Positions 24,201-35,882 of a DNA stretch of 64,000 bases are shown piece by piece. Position 1 is the stretch's first letter. Every line of letters begins with the position of its first letter. The translations under genes and the position numbers were made by a program. This DNA is from Baylisascaris procyonis. Its lineage: Eukaryota; Nematoda; Chromadorea; Rhabditida; Ascarididae. The notes below the pieces were generated by a model. The model was not told where the DNA came from. It worked only from the letters and a program-made list of their open reading frames with translations, and made no database searches. Location of the stretch: assembly GCA_037389465.1 (NCBI GenBank), contig JAZARR010000213.1, forward strand, positions 5,872,501 to 5,936,500, read 5' to 3'.

Positions 24201-24909
24201 CCTTCCATACATACACCTTTACGCCTTGGCATCTCTTTGGTATTCGAACTGAAGTGTTTTTCATGCGTTCAGCGTGAATGCGAATTTCTATTATTTTTTT
24301 ATCTCAGTACATGTGACGATGAACGATTTCACCTTTCATAATCAACAACATCCATTTAAGCAGTCATTTCATTATCGAATTTAGGAGCACGCTATGATGA
24401 AGGTAAGATTTTGCACATAATTGTACTTCAGTAACAATTAGTAATGAATTATAAAAGTGTAAATTATCTGCAATCCAATAAATAATTAATATACGACATG
24501 CATAATGCATGCAAACATTTCCTCGACAATTTCCGGCACAAAAAATTATAGACAATGATTTTATGTGTGAAATATGTGCTTACCATATGTGTTTTTTACT
24601 TAGCGGGGTTACTTTATGTCATGTGGAGCTTGTTAAATTCCTCTCGACGATCATTGAAATAGTGAAGGGTGCCGTTCTACACTATGCATAAAATCACACT
24701 ATTTGATAACAAAAATGCGGTACTTACTGTTAATTCAGGTGATCTTCATGCTTTCTATATTCACCTCAGCTGGCCGAAAGCGTTTGGATGGTTGTTTCGT
24801 TCACGACATAACCGAGTGTATACTATTGCTTCATTGTGATTGCATGGTTCCTTATGTTCTAATGAGGTGCTTGAAGATGAAGTTGTTGAATGGTCCTAAG
24901 GAAAAGAGG

Positions 24910-25187
24910 TCAGGTCGGTGGTATGCATTGATTGCAATCTTGTGTACTTGGCAAATAGCCTTCGATTTGTATCGTACATTCGTGCACACCGTATCGATTC
25001 CTTAGCATAAGCGTAGTCGTTCTGAGAATGTGTTGTGCATTGCATGATTCGTTCACCTCCAAGTGTACACTGATGGCCACTTTGTCGAGAGTTAATGCCC
25101 AGATGCGCAAATCGTGTACTTTATGTACCCCTTCGATGTTCTCCAACGAATCGAATACACTCCGGAAGTCGATACTCGATGGCCTTC
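24910..25187 (-). CDS. SLC30A: ZnT exon F: cytosolic C-terminal domain
   Basis: The acceptor is TTTGAG, phase 1. The peptide starts GRPSSIDFRSVFDSLENIEG and continues VHKVHDLRIWALTLDKVAIS, then CTIQIEGYLPSTQDC, and ends CIPPT with TGA at 24910-24912. EG.P..I.F..V...L..I.GV..VH.L..W is the standard ZnT C-terminal fold entry. Confidence 0.92.
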
Positions 25188-28100
25188 CTCAAATAACATA
25201 CAATAATCCAATCCAAAAATTTGCATTTCGATGCAAAAAAAGCGGTGAAAAAGATCAATAAAAGCGCAAATATCGTAGCGATACTAAGAAAAACAAACAA
25301 TTCCTCGGTGAATTTAGTTGCCTTCATCTTCGAAGAGATAGCATCCTTACGACATCTTTTTCTTTTTTTATTCTGCATCAGAACTGTAAACTTAAAGGAA
25401 ACTGTTCCAGTAGGACCGATTCAGAAAGCTCCTATTCGAACCCAAAGCAAGTTTATCCGAAAATATGAACGCTGATATAGAGATAACAGATCATGCTACT
25501 GTTCTATTACTGAGCCGATTGTAAAGTAAGCTAAATTAAGCAACCTATAGTTTCGTGTGGAAAAAGTAACGTTTGAAAACTACCATCTTTACTTAAATTA
25601 CAACTCCGAGGGTTGACTGACGATCTTGTTTAAATTTTTATTCCCATCCATGACGTCACTGGCAGTGCACCAAAGTATCTAACGTTCAGAGGCTGGATTT
25701 ATGTGCAATCCGCCGTTATTACCTCATAACGATTTTCATATTCGTACTCTATGTGATGACACATAAACTAGATACTAATACCAATGAGTATTACAGTTTC
25801 TCCTTTTTAAATACTCAAATTTAGCGGCAAATTTTTGTAATATTCCTAATAGTGTTTAAATTACCTTCAAGAAGTACAACGAGAGCATCGCGAACAATAT
25901 AAAAAGTTGTGCAAATAACGATCACGGAGAATAGCAATGTGCAGATTGGATCCACTATTGACCAAGTTTCCTGAAAAAAAGTAAAAATTCAATGATAGAT
26001 TGCAAACTTTTCTGGGATAGATAATTTTTGAGACACAAAGCTGTCACATGTAATATCAAATTGTTGATCCAGAAAAAGAGCTCAAAAAATAAATTTTAGA
26101 TGAATGCTTAATGAATTGATGTGATTCTTGGATCTCTTTACTAAAACTAATATATTTCAACAAAGATATTGATGCGCACTCAACAGTTCATTATTTTGCT
26201 GCCATTTTGGCTGAAATTGGAATATAAAACAGTGATAACAAATTTTTAGATAGAAACTCAATGTGGAGCATAAAAGAGTTTATCTGAAATCATTGCCGAT
26301 ACATCATTTTTAGTGAAAATTCAGAGACACATCTGAATGTACCTGTTCATATACAACTGCAGAAATGAATAAGAGGATCTGGCACGATATGCGCTTTTTC
26401 AATTCCGTTTTCTAGATCAATCATGTCCACGAATTGCCAACAAATAAAGAAATCTGCTTTTACAATTCAGATGATTCAACCACTCATACAAATCCATTAC
26501 ACAAAATTCGTTTGTTTTTGTTATTCGATCCATGTATTGTGAAATCAACTGAAGTGCAACAAACGCGAATTGTTAGGCATTTTTATGATCGAAACCTCTT
26601 CCGAAATTAAAGTCAACTTGAAAATTAATACGGAAGATTCTTCTAGAATATATAAATATGCTTCTCGATTTTTGTAATTTCGCCTCGAATGTTTTCCGAG
26701 CTGCACCTACCACACAGAACGACAAGCATACATATATTTAACGCGCAGACCGACATTCACGCATCTATTCATATATCGACATGGAATTGTGGTGCTGTTA
26801 AATTTAAGTTTGAAAAAGCAGACTGCAAATGAAAGATTCACATTGAAGAAGATGAGAAGTGCAGCGACAAGTACACCGACGCTTTGAATAAGATCACCGA
26901 GTACGTGTATCATTGCCGCCCGAACGTTAATGTTCGGCTGCTCTCCTGCATCAGGGCTATGTCGACCTGTTGTACCATGCGAATGTGTATGACCTCCAAC
27001 ATATAGTAATACTCCCATCCTGAAAAAAACCGCTTCTTCAAGCAAGGATACGAAGAAAGAGTAAACCTTTTGCTTCATATGAACCGGTCTAAAAGGCAGT
27101 TCTGAGGGGTTCCTTTAGAAAGCTATTGCTACAGCAACGACAGTTTTTTGTAAGGCGTTTTTGGAAAGTTATAGCGTTCGTTCATTCACGACTTGCTTTA
27201 GGTGCGGAATGAGCATTTTCGAACCGAACACTGGTGAATTCGAACCTTCCTTCTGGGTAAACAGCTGTGTGCCGAATCAGCGTTGGCATGATCGCTGGGT
27301 GATCAGGTTATACAGTCGCATATTTACCTCAAAACTTTCAAGTTAATTGAGCTCAGCTGCAATACAAAATATTACTAGTGCAACACAAATACGTCTGTAT
27401 AGGACTGTGCATATATTTACAAATGAAAGTGAAATGAATGATAAACAAACACGATATTGACAATAACACCAAGGCTAGCAGTGACTGCCATGATCGGTGC
27501 ATCGATATCATAATCGGCACGGACAATTCGGTCGATTGCCAAATAGACCAGAATGCCGGTGATTATCCAAATGAGGAAAACGGAAACAAATGCACCCAAA
27601 ACCTCTGTAAATTTTTAGTTGAAAATAATCATCCACAGTGAGTAGAATGAAAAAATCTTGTGGTAAGACGCTAAAGATGAAAGTACAAGATACAATCCTT
27701 CAATGTATTCTTCAATAACTGATCACTTGCGTACACAACCCTGGACTAACAGCAAAACTATTTTTTGCTAATTATTTAAACTTTGTATTTCAATTTAGAA
27801 TGGGATTCAAATTACTGCATTCAGCCTGTTAGACTCAATTATCTAAGCGGCACAAATAACTCTTTATATTTCCTTAGTGATTTTATTTGTTCATTGGCTT
27901 GTCTCGATAGAACGCTACTCGAATAATCGAATATAGAACAAATTTACATTTTTTCATTTCCTATAAAAATCTGTCTGTTCCGACCGTATACTAAATTGCC
28001 AAGTTATTTTTGTTAACAAGCTGTATTTATTCTTGCAGTAGATGTGTTGTATATCACGTTCCTAATGAGTTAGCTTATTTCAAAATAATGTGCTAAAGAT

Positions 28101-29513
28101 GGATTTATTCGTGCACATCGACATGAAAAATAGTACTTTGTCAATTAGCAACTAAAGAGAGCCTATCACTAAATTTTTTCAAAAACCATTCGAAATTACA
28201 TCTAAAAAACGTGAAAAGTTCAGATATTAAGAGTGCATCAATTTCACAAATATAATTTTTCACAGATAATTAATAAATTGCTAATCAGCAAGACCACTAA
28301 CAAACGGTGGAAAGTCATAACGCTGAAAGTATATTTTTGAGTGTTATAGAAAACACGATTGTTTCGCTGACAGATGATAGTCCTTCCTCGTTTCTAATAT
28401 ACACACAGGCCAATAATTTGTAGAAACGAACACCATTGCATTTGTTCGTTCAGTTGATTGACTGAAGAACAATGCTCTAAAAAGAAAGCAGTTGTATCTC
28501 ACCTGCACGATGCCATCCGAAGCTCATTCGTTGTGATGCGGGTCGTCCGGCCAAATAAAGTGCAAATAACGAAATAAGCATACTCGCAAAATCAGTGAGC
28601 TATAATACAGATTCATATGTTGATTTCGAAAATCGTAACCTCTCTGCATGATTTAGAATTGATAACTTTTCGAGCATTGAATGACAAAAATGATATTGTG
28701 AGTTTTCAACCTTGAAAAGAGCAGAAAATATTTGAAAAGATTTCAAATTGTGTACATAATAATAACGCATTTATGTGATATAATCATATGCCACAAGTGA
28801 GACTGATAACGTGTTGTGGGTATATGTGTGCTGTGGAAAGTTTTTGTTGTTGTTTGAGCTTAAAAAAAATGGTTAGTAAAATAAATATTTGCGGAGCTCA
28901 AATTGTAAGAGAAAATGAGATTATTAAAAGAAAAACTGAGAAGCATTAGCGATATGAAAAACGAGAATCGTTAAGAGGTGGAAAAGGATACCTGATAATT
29001 GCAGATATCAACGAGTGAAAGGAGAAATGAGTGATTATGTGACAAAGGGGTTGAGCGAAAGTAGGATAGACTTTCTACAGTGATTGTAAGTGAATGAAAA
29101 ATTATCCTCATATAGGAACAACGAGGCATACGAATAATAAAAAACTGTGGTAAGAATAATTTAAAGGGAGTGAACGTCGAAATAACCAGGAATGAACGAA
29201 TGACGAACGCAGAAAAGAGAACCTCCCTGATTATTTTTGACAGGGGTTTGCTAAGCTCGATCATCAAGATGTTTGTGGAGACATAGAGCATTTAGGATTG
29301 TTGAAAACAGCGACGGCGTATATATTGCTTGAATAGCTTCAAACCAAGCGAATACTAAAACCCTATCAACGCAGCGATATAGCATAAAAGAAGCAGTGAG
29401 TCAGAAAAGATCTCAGTATCTCAGGAGATCAGATTAAAACCGCTCAAGGTACATTTTTTCTACTAGATAGAAATATTATACGGACAGCCATGGGATGGTC
29501 GTATCTCGGTACA

Positions 29514-29566
<53 letters not shown>

Positions 29567-30041
29567 TTATTTATTTATTTATTTATATAGGCACATATTT
29601 TCATACGTGTATATAAGTATAGATATAAATATAAATTCAAGAACAAATATAAACATAAAGAAATACCACGTTTTTCTGCCTCGAACGATGTGCTCATAAG
29701 GAAGGAGAAGATAATTTTGATGTAATGCAACGTTTGCCTTTCCTGCTTACTTATTTATTAATGGCACCGGTTGTTCCCCTAATCCAAGCATTTCCAATGG
29801 ATTAATTGAAGTGATGTGGCTGTATTCTCCATGTCTTACCAGGTGTGCTGCATCGGTGATGATAGCCAGCGACTGTGCTAAAAGGCCACCGATCACCTCG
29901 CAAATCATAAAACCAAGACATACAACCAGTGATGCACAGAGGACACGCTTAGCCCTCCTGCTTGACGTCGGTGCATCAACCCGCTTATCGTGGCAATGAA
30001 AATCGTTCAACTGATTATCTGATGAACCGTAGTCTGGTTTT
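24910..30041 (-). CDS. SLC30A: Cation diffusion facilitator zinc transporter (SLC30/ZnT type), N-terminal exon missing
   Basis: This six-exon minus-strand gene encodes a proton-coupled zinc exporter that moves Zn2+ from cytosol into vesicles or out of the cell (family knowledge). Exons in order: 30041-29840, 28599-28503, 27604-27451, 27019-26842, 25970-25865 and 25187-24910. All five joins agree in phase and give about 338 residues; ZnT2/3/8 proteins have roughly 320-390. Visible hallmarks are the N-terminal HCH (NDFHCHDKR), TM1, TM2 with HLLTD, GWHRAE, TM3, TM4, a His-rich loop GGHTHSHGTTGRH, TM5 with HVLGD, TM6 with VDPICT, and the C-terminal domain ending in CTIQIEGYLP. The two HxxxD motifs form the membrane zinc site. 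The closest types are vertebrate ZnT2/3/4/8 and nematode CDF-2/TTM-1. The first exon bearing the start codon was not found; it should end in phase 2 upstream of 30041. Confidence 0.93.
25865..25970 (-). CDS. SLC30A: ZnT exon E: TM6
   Basis: The acceptor is a long T-run plus CAG. The peptide starts ETWSIVDPICTLLFSVIVIC and continues TTFYIVRDALVVLLE, matching VDPICT..FS....TT...LRD...LMEG of the family. The donor is GAAG|GTAATT, phase 1. Confidence 0.93.
26842..27019 (-). CDS. SLC30A: ZnT exon D: His-rich loop and TM5
   Basis: The acceptor is TTTTTCAG, phase 2 in. The peptide has the metal-binding loop GGHTHSHGTTGRHSPDAGEQ, then NINVRAAMIHVLGDLIQSVG with the second HxxxD site (HVLGD), and the rest of TM5, VLVAALLIFFN. 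The donor is AAT|GTGAAT, phase 0. Confidence 0.93.
27451..27604 (-). CDS. SLC30A: ZnT exon C: TM3 and TM4
   Basis: The acceptor is TTTACAG. The peptide EVLGAFVSVFLIWIITGILV is TM3, and APIMAVTASLGVIVNIV is TM4. I place the donor at ATCGT|GTTTGT, phase 2. This gives VNIVMGVLLYVGGHTHSHG with the spacing seen in other ZnTs. The alternative donors add residues or break phase. Confidence 0.88.
28503..28599 (-). CDS. SLC30A: ZnT exon B: TM2 and GWHRAE motif
   Basis: The acceptor is ATTATAG and the donor GCAG|GTGAGA, phase 0 in and phase 1 out. The peptide starts LTDFASMLISLFALYLAGRP and continues ASQRMSFGWHRA. It supplies the Asp of the first HxxxD site, whose His lies in exon A, so the zinc site is split across this junction. 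The conserved loop FGWHR(A/S)E ends the exon. Confidence 0.93.
29518..29588. repeat. AT and TTTA microsatellite in ZnT intron
   Basis: (TA)n to about 29561, then (TTTA)n to about 29586, inside the intron between ZnT exons A and B. Open frames here read as YIYIYI and are artefacts. Confidence 0.9.
29840..30041 (-). CDS. SLC30A: ZnT exon A: cytosolic N-terminus, TM1, start of TM2
   Basis: Read on the minus strand, the acceptor is GCCTTCAG and the frame begins KPDYGSSDNQLNDFHCHDKR. TM1 is VLCASLVVCLGFMICEVIGG and TM2 begins LAQSLAIITDAAHL. The donor is CTG|GTAAGA, phase 0. One base at the start needs a 2-base overhang from an upstream exon, so the true start codon lies farther upstream. Confidence 0.92.
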
Positions 30042-33000
30042 CTGAAGGCATAAACATATTAAAAAATTGTGCAGGATTCCGATGGCTCTCTAAAGTTCCA
30101 TTTTTATAGTAGCATGCTTGTGTGGGCTGACGAGCGTTTCTCGGTAGTCCTATTCGGGCTTGGATTGCTGAAATTTCAAGTTTTTAAACAATTTTGATTC
30201 TGTTTCTAAGAGAGCTTTTCGGATTCAAACCTGGTACATATATTCAACTCATTCGTGAGCGTCCATGAGCGACCTCCTCTCTCCGACACTTGTTCAATTT
30301 AAAAACTGCGAATTTCTTAAATCCTGCTTCCGAAGGAGAATACCTTCCTCCAGTACCAGTACATGAAGTTCGCACCCCTTTTTTGTGTTGAATTGAAATA
30401 GTGGAATTATGGACAAATTTAAAGTAATTCACAAAATATTGGTCAAGCGCAATATTTTCCCCGTGACAAAATTCTAGATAAAAACAGCGTCAATGGAGAA
30501 GTTAGCCAGAGTGATTGGCTCGATATGCGCTTTTCTAGTTCACATCAACCACTTTGTGCATCAACAGCTAGCAAAAAATAAAATGTAAGCAGTAGCGCAT
30601 TAATAATGCAACTGGTGAAATCACTCTACGGTTCTTTACAAAATATTTGTTTATGTGAGTCAACCGGTATAAAATAAGAAGGGAGCTTTTGCAAGGTTGC
30701 ATGCAAATGTTTTAACACTCTGACTGCTGAATTCGTCTCGAAGGATGTGGAATTGAAAAGATTGACAAGGAATGCTTTTTAGAGAAAAACCAGGACTAGG
30801 TAGTTTGTAAAAAGATTGAAGTTCTAGCGTTTCAATGTCACAAAAAGAGAGATGAAATTTTTACGATAATCCAGGTGAGATGTTCTTCCTTGCTCACCTT
30901 GAAAGGTGAAAGATTTTTAGTCTCACAGACTCCACCTTTGAATATGTGGATGTTGACTGACTGCAACTGAGTTTCCAAAATAAATTAGGCTGCGCAATTA
31001 CTATCACTAATTTTATAATTAATGAGGGGTATTTTTGAAATTAAGAATTTGTACCACCTTACTCTCACGATTAAGCTAATTGTGTGCTAATTTTGCATGT
31101 AAATATTGCGCATAAACTTTGTAAATTTAACAATAAGTTCGTTGTTTCAGTTATATAAGGTGACCTAAAGCTGGTTTATGTAATACTAATTAGTGCAAAG
31201 ATTTATACGAAGGAGATTATGTGTGCGCGCCTTAACATAGTGTTCATTCTATATTAGGTGCTTTGTCCACGATTTGCATATTGCATAATTCTACGTGACC
31301 AGAAGAGAATGTTATCAATGATAAAATACATAGCAAGAAAACAATGAACTAACTCATCGATAAGCAAGCGCTCGTCTTCATACATTGCAAGCAGAGAGCA
31401 ATATTGAATGAGCCGAAGCACTCTTATCAGTGATGACCGTTTGAAACTGCAACGATTGGGTATGCCACCGATTTGATGAAAGTGTCACACATCGAACGGC
31501 AATCGTAACGATGATAGATTCTTAGCATTGTTAGCATAACATTATGCTGTATTGAGCTAGTGCCGAATAATATTTTAGTGATTTCTGGATTTCAATGTCA
31601 CCCGGCTAGAATTTCTATTAGGATCATTACACAGGGGTCATCTTGTTTGTTGTTTGTCACCTTTAGAGACGAAGAAAAAAATAAAAGACAATAAAACAAA
31701 CAAATGAGGAGTAGTGCCAGAAAAACTGGTACGATCAGCGTTTTTATGAATCTGATCAGTCCATTCCCCAACATCCAATAAAGAATAAAAAGTAGACAAT
31801 AACATATTACTAGTTTGGTCCGACTGTCCGCTCGTATAAATTTCCGAAAAAGAAATGTCGAATGCGATCCGGTAGAATGCCACCAAAACGGTTGGAAATG
31901 CATACAAATTTTTAGGCACATTTAGGCATATTTAATCAATTATAATACGATTCGAGATTACTAGTTGAACCTGAAGCTCGCTAAAAGGTAAATGTAGTTT
32001 GAATTACACTAATCGAACACCGCAGCTCTAACTTCATGGCTCCTAATATGCAAATACCACATAGACGCGAGAAAGATAGACGAACAAGTGCGTGCGATAT
32101 ATACATGCAGACAAATACATGTACGCACGCAAGCACGTACAAACTCGACGTCGAAAAAGCGCTTTGTAAATACAAATTGACATTGTACACCTCGACATAA
32201 TGAACTGGTACAGCGGGAAAACAGATGGAGTGACAAAATTGCTTTGAGGAATTTTGGATGGAAATTCTGAAATACTCAGCGTTTGAAGTCACGGTAATCA
32301 TGGTTCGCGATTAAATATTATGTCGCAAGAAGTCTTTGCTCGCAAATCACTTATGCCTTTGCTCGCAGGTCACCTGTCTTTCAGCTGTGACGAAGTATTT
32401 GTGAGGTTTGGTGATTATGAAACAACAAAATGCTTCGATTTCAAAGTTACTTCTCTCGTGAGGCAACAGACATAAAACAACCATTATATGGGTGTTTTTC
32501 TAAAAAACTACCTACACTTGAAAAAACCATCCCAGTTTCCATCCACTGATGCGCTAATATCTCGGTTTTAAAGACAGCAGTGTCGACTATATATTGCCTG
32601 ATTGCAGTGGTGTTGGACCCTGCTTTGCTCGTCTGCCCTTGATTTTTCCGCGAAGGTTTCGCAAATTCCTTCTCTTCTGCAGCTCGAGCAAATGCTATGT
32701 AATCTGGCAACAAAACGAGAGGTTTCTTTTATTAAGCTTTAAAAAAGTCAAAAGTAGCAACGGCAAAGGGGATCACACGACAGCAGGAAGGCAGGGGAGG
32801 GGGTCGTCACGCCGACAGAGCCTTAGCACGAACAGTACCACCTCCACACCAAACTGCACCAGGAAATCCTCGCGCCCGGGATACATCGCGGCCGAACTTT
32901 TCACCGCTATATTAGAACCAACCGACCTCCACGAGGACGACACCTCACGTGAAAAGCTAGAAGCACACTGATGACCTATAATAATACACCCTGTCATTTT

Positions 33001-35694
33001 ATAGGCACCGATCCTTGTCTCAAGGCTTTTGTAGCGAGTTTGTCTTATAGTCATCGCTTCTCTACTCTACCCAAAAGCACTTGATCTACGGTTTTTGGTC
33101 ACTCCTTACATGTTCTTTAAAGAGGGTTTCGCTGATATATGTTAAGCGATTTCACCTGTGGCATTTTCCAAGCAAAGAGTCCTGAAAAACAATTGAGAGT
33201 ATGAAAAACTTCTGTCAAGGTCAAGCTGAAGCTGAAGCTTGCGTCGCGAACTTTCACTTCTCCGTTTGACCGATGCAGCGATGATTACTGTTAATCTCAT
33301 TCTGAATACTTGAATATCTCCAACGAAATGAAGGCAGCTTGTCGACTCAGCAATGTGTCACCAGTGTTATCGATTTGCCTTTGTTTGAGATGTGTTCGAG
33401 GATGTTCGGGTGTATTTGAGAATGTTGAAGGTTGTATGGCAGTAGCAAAAGGATGGCTTCTATATGCTGTATGTGTTTTATAAAATAAGCAGGCAATAAA
33501 AAGCCCATCGCAATGCAGTCATTATTTAATAGCAGCCAATTTACTCGAATATATGACTACTGAAAATTTCAGTGCGTTCACAGTATGCTCAGATTCCTGC
33601 GTGTATTACGAACTTCTTGCTTGCAGTCAATATAGCTCTTATATTTCAGTCGATAAAGTGCAGTGCTTCCTTCAATTATCTCACCGACCGAAGTACCTCA
33701 TTACCATCGTTCTTACTTTTCGCCGGATTAGTTGCATTTAGGTTTTTAGCGGTAGCCAGAAATTTCGCCGCATTAGGGCACTTGTCACTATGGAAAAGAG
33801 TGCAAATTTGATGGCCATCTGATGTTTTCTTATCTCTATCGCGGTTGTTTATATGCAAGCATTTCAACATTGATGTTGTACTTTTAACTGAAAAATTTAG
33901 CGACTCTTTAGTTATGGCTTAAATTTAACTCTAATTTTTTCTTGTAAGGATACTTCCTTCAGAGAGAATCTTAATTTGGCTATCTCGACCGATTTTCAGT
34001 CACTCTCGAATAATTTTCGCTGGATCTGATAATGGCTCATTTCTGACCGCTCTTGCCCATCTTTAAATTACTTGGACCTCTTTTCGCTATCTCATTTATT
34101 ACGCAGCAGTCTACGTATGACTGTAGAGATAGCAGTGAATGGCAAACTTTTGTACCGCATATTGCATTGGCACCTTAATGGTCCTTGTGTCCAATTTTTA
34201 CGGTTGCTGCGAGCTCAGTTACATAGAAAGCATCACTCAGTTAAAATGAATGTAACGGTGACAAGAAAGCGCCTAAATAAGTTTAGACCGAGCATCATTG
34301 ATAGAATATAGTTGGCTTCGAGCCGTTATTTAGGCTCACTTTGAGTAGGTAATAATCCTGATTTCTCAAAAATTGATTTCGGAATTATTTCAGAATTTCG
34401 AGGAAACACATAAATAAATCGGTGATATCCGATCATTCACATGTCTTTGATATTATATGAGTGAACTGTAATGCATTATAAATGCAAACAAATTTGGTTA
34501 ATTCCAATTCCTCCAAAAGAAGTACGCTCTGCCTGCACTGATGATTCCTTGTTCATTATTTCTCGATGCACTATGTCACTCGTCAATAGTAGTAATCAAT
34601 GATGTGACTTCACCAAGGCAATATTTCAGCTTCGGCAGCTCTCATTTCATCTCATTGCCTCATTCCGCTCTTGAACTAGTCATCAATCCCCTTTTCAGCA
34701 AATTTTTTTCACTGTCTTTTTCGTTGTCTACCGTCATCACTTTTGGAATGCTTGCGTGATTGTGTAAACCAAATGATCACTTTCCCGTTGCTTTTGCTCT
34801 GTAGCTAATCGAACAAACAGTAAAACCTTCCAAAAGCAGAATATTCAGCCTGCAGCATCCCTCCCTCTCTCCTGGCGGCCTCCTCTGATCGACATCACAT
34901 TTCTTGAAACTGTAGAAAGAGATGGGTGTGGGAAAATCTTACACGTCGTTACTGTATAATTTCGAACAAATTATAATGAAAAATGCAGCAAGTGATTAAG
35001 TAACTGATACGAAGATTTTGTGAAAGAGGAGAAAAAGTTGTGAAAATTGTGAGTTTGTAACAGAACTCTGAAGGCACTTTTTTGACGCATCATCGATAAT
35101 CAAGCAAAATCGTCGCTCAGTGTTCAATTATCGCTATGATGGTCGTAACTTTGACTTCTTGACATTCCATCGACATTATACGTAAATTTATTGTGTGCTC
35201 CTAGCCATACTGATAAATATTTCGCCTGGTAGGATGAAATACGGGCGCTAATTAATGTAATATCTTCTCTATTATTTATTAGTTGTCATTTTAACAAAGC
35301 TTGGAAATGTTGAACTCTTGCCGACGACAACAACCATACGGCGAATTTTTCAACATTGAACAGTGTAGGTAGATGGAGATGGTGAGGGGGATGATAGTGG
35401 TTTCAATGGAATTTGAGAGTTGAAGTACAATTGAGAAATGCACATGTGAATAACTTGTTGTCGAATACAATATCCACACCTATTCAATGCCTAGTTCGCG
35501 AAAGCCACATTTGCCTATCGAGTAAATTTGAGGTGAGAAGTCATACTATCCTCTAAAAATACGACAACAATTCAATATTTATAGTTTGGTAAGTGAAAGT
35601 AGCGTCAGTGTTATGAGAAAACAATGCTATATGAATATAAATAACTCTGAAATAAAATTACAAGCTCAAATGTAAATGAAAAGGAGAAGTAAAT
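30042..35694. other. Divergent intergenic region (5' sides of the ZnT and membrane-protein genes)
   Basis: This stretch lies between the 5'-most ZnT exon seen (-) and the small membrane-protein gene (+). It should contain the missing first ZnT exon and both promoters, but I cannot identify them. It is mostly AT-rich, apart from the GC-rich island listed separately and a 17-bp imperfect tandem duplication at 32334-32373 with a 23-bp period. Confidence 0.5.
32520..32972. other. GC-rich coding-like island, identity unknown
   Basis: This segment is sharply richer in GC and CpG than its flanks. The minus strand is open at 32713-32447 with a protein-like frame (IAFARAAEEKEFAKPSRKNQ ...). The plus strand is open at 32745-32972 with a polar frame (SSRPGYIAAELFTAILEPTD ...) ending in TGA. 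I recognise neither. It could be an exon of an unrecognised gene or a fragment of a transposable element. I found no flanking duplication. Confidence 0.35.
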
Positions 35695-35882
35695 ATGCGA
35701 ACGGAATGTGTAATGAATAGTACGGTGACATTACCGAACAACACATATCTCTATATTCCATTCATATTATTCGTATTCGGATTCCCTCTTCTTGTAATTG
35801 CTATTCTTTGCATTATTCAATACAGAAGCAGACATCTTCAGCAAATGGACAGCGAACGACTTTACAATCGCACACCGTCAAC
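35695..35882 (+). CDS. Membrane protein exon 1: glycosylated N-terminus and TM segment
   Basis: It encodes 62 residues plus 2 bases. A GTAAGT consensus donor follows AAC. The frame is low in the K/N/F-rich bias of chance frames nearby and has a textbook order: sequons, then a 20-residue hydrophobic helix, then basic residues. Confidence 0.7.

Larger units (their letters stand above)
16354..24909. other. Intergenic region between convergent genes (no supported gene)
   Basis: This is the tail-to-tail space between the LRCH gene (+) and the zinc transporter (-). It is AT-rich. It holds a CT repeat, a poly-T run, an AATAAA cluster at 17482-17498 that could serve LRCH, and only short open frames of chance length and composition. 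I see no conserved domain on either strand. Confidence 0.6.

Noticed and set aside
24703..25261. Plus-strand frames of about 77-100 residues
   Set aside because: They are shadows of ZnT exon F on the minus strand.
29490..29699. Frame reading YIYIYIYI
   Set aside because: It is a (TA)n/(TTTA)n microsatellite inside a ZnT intron.
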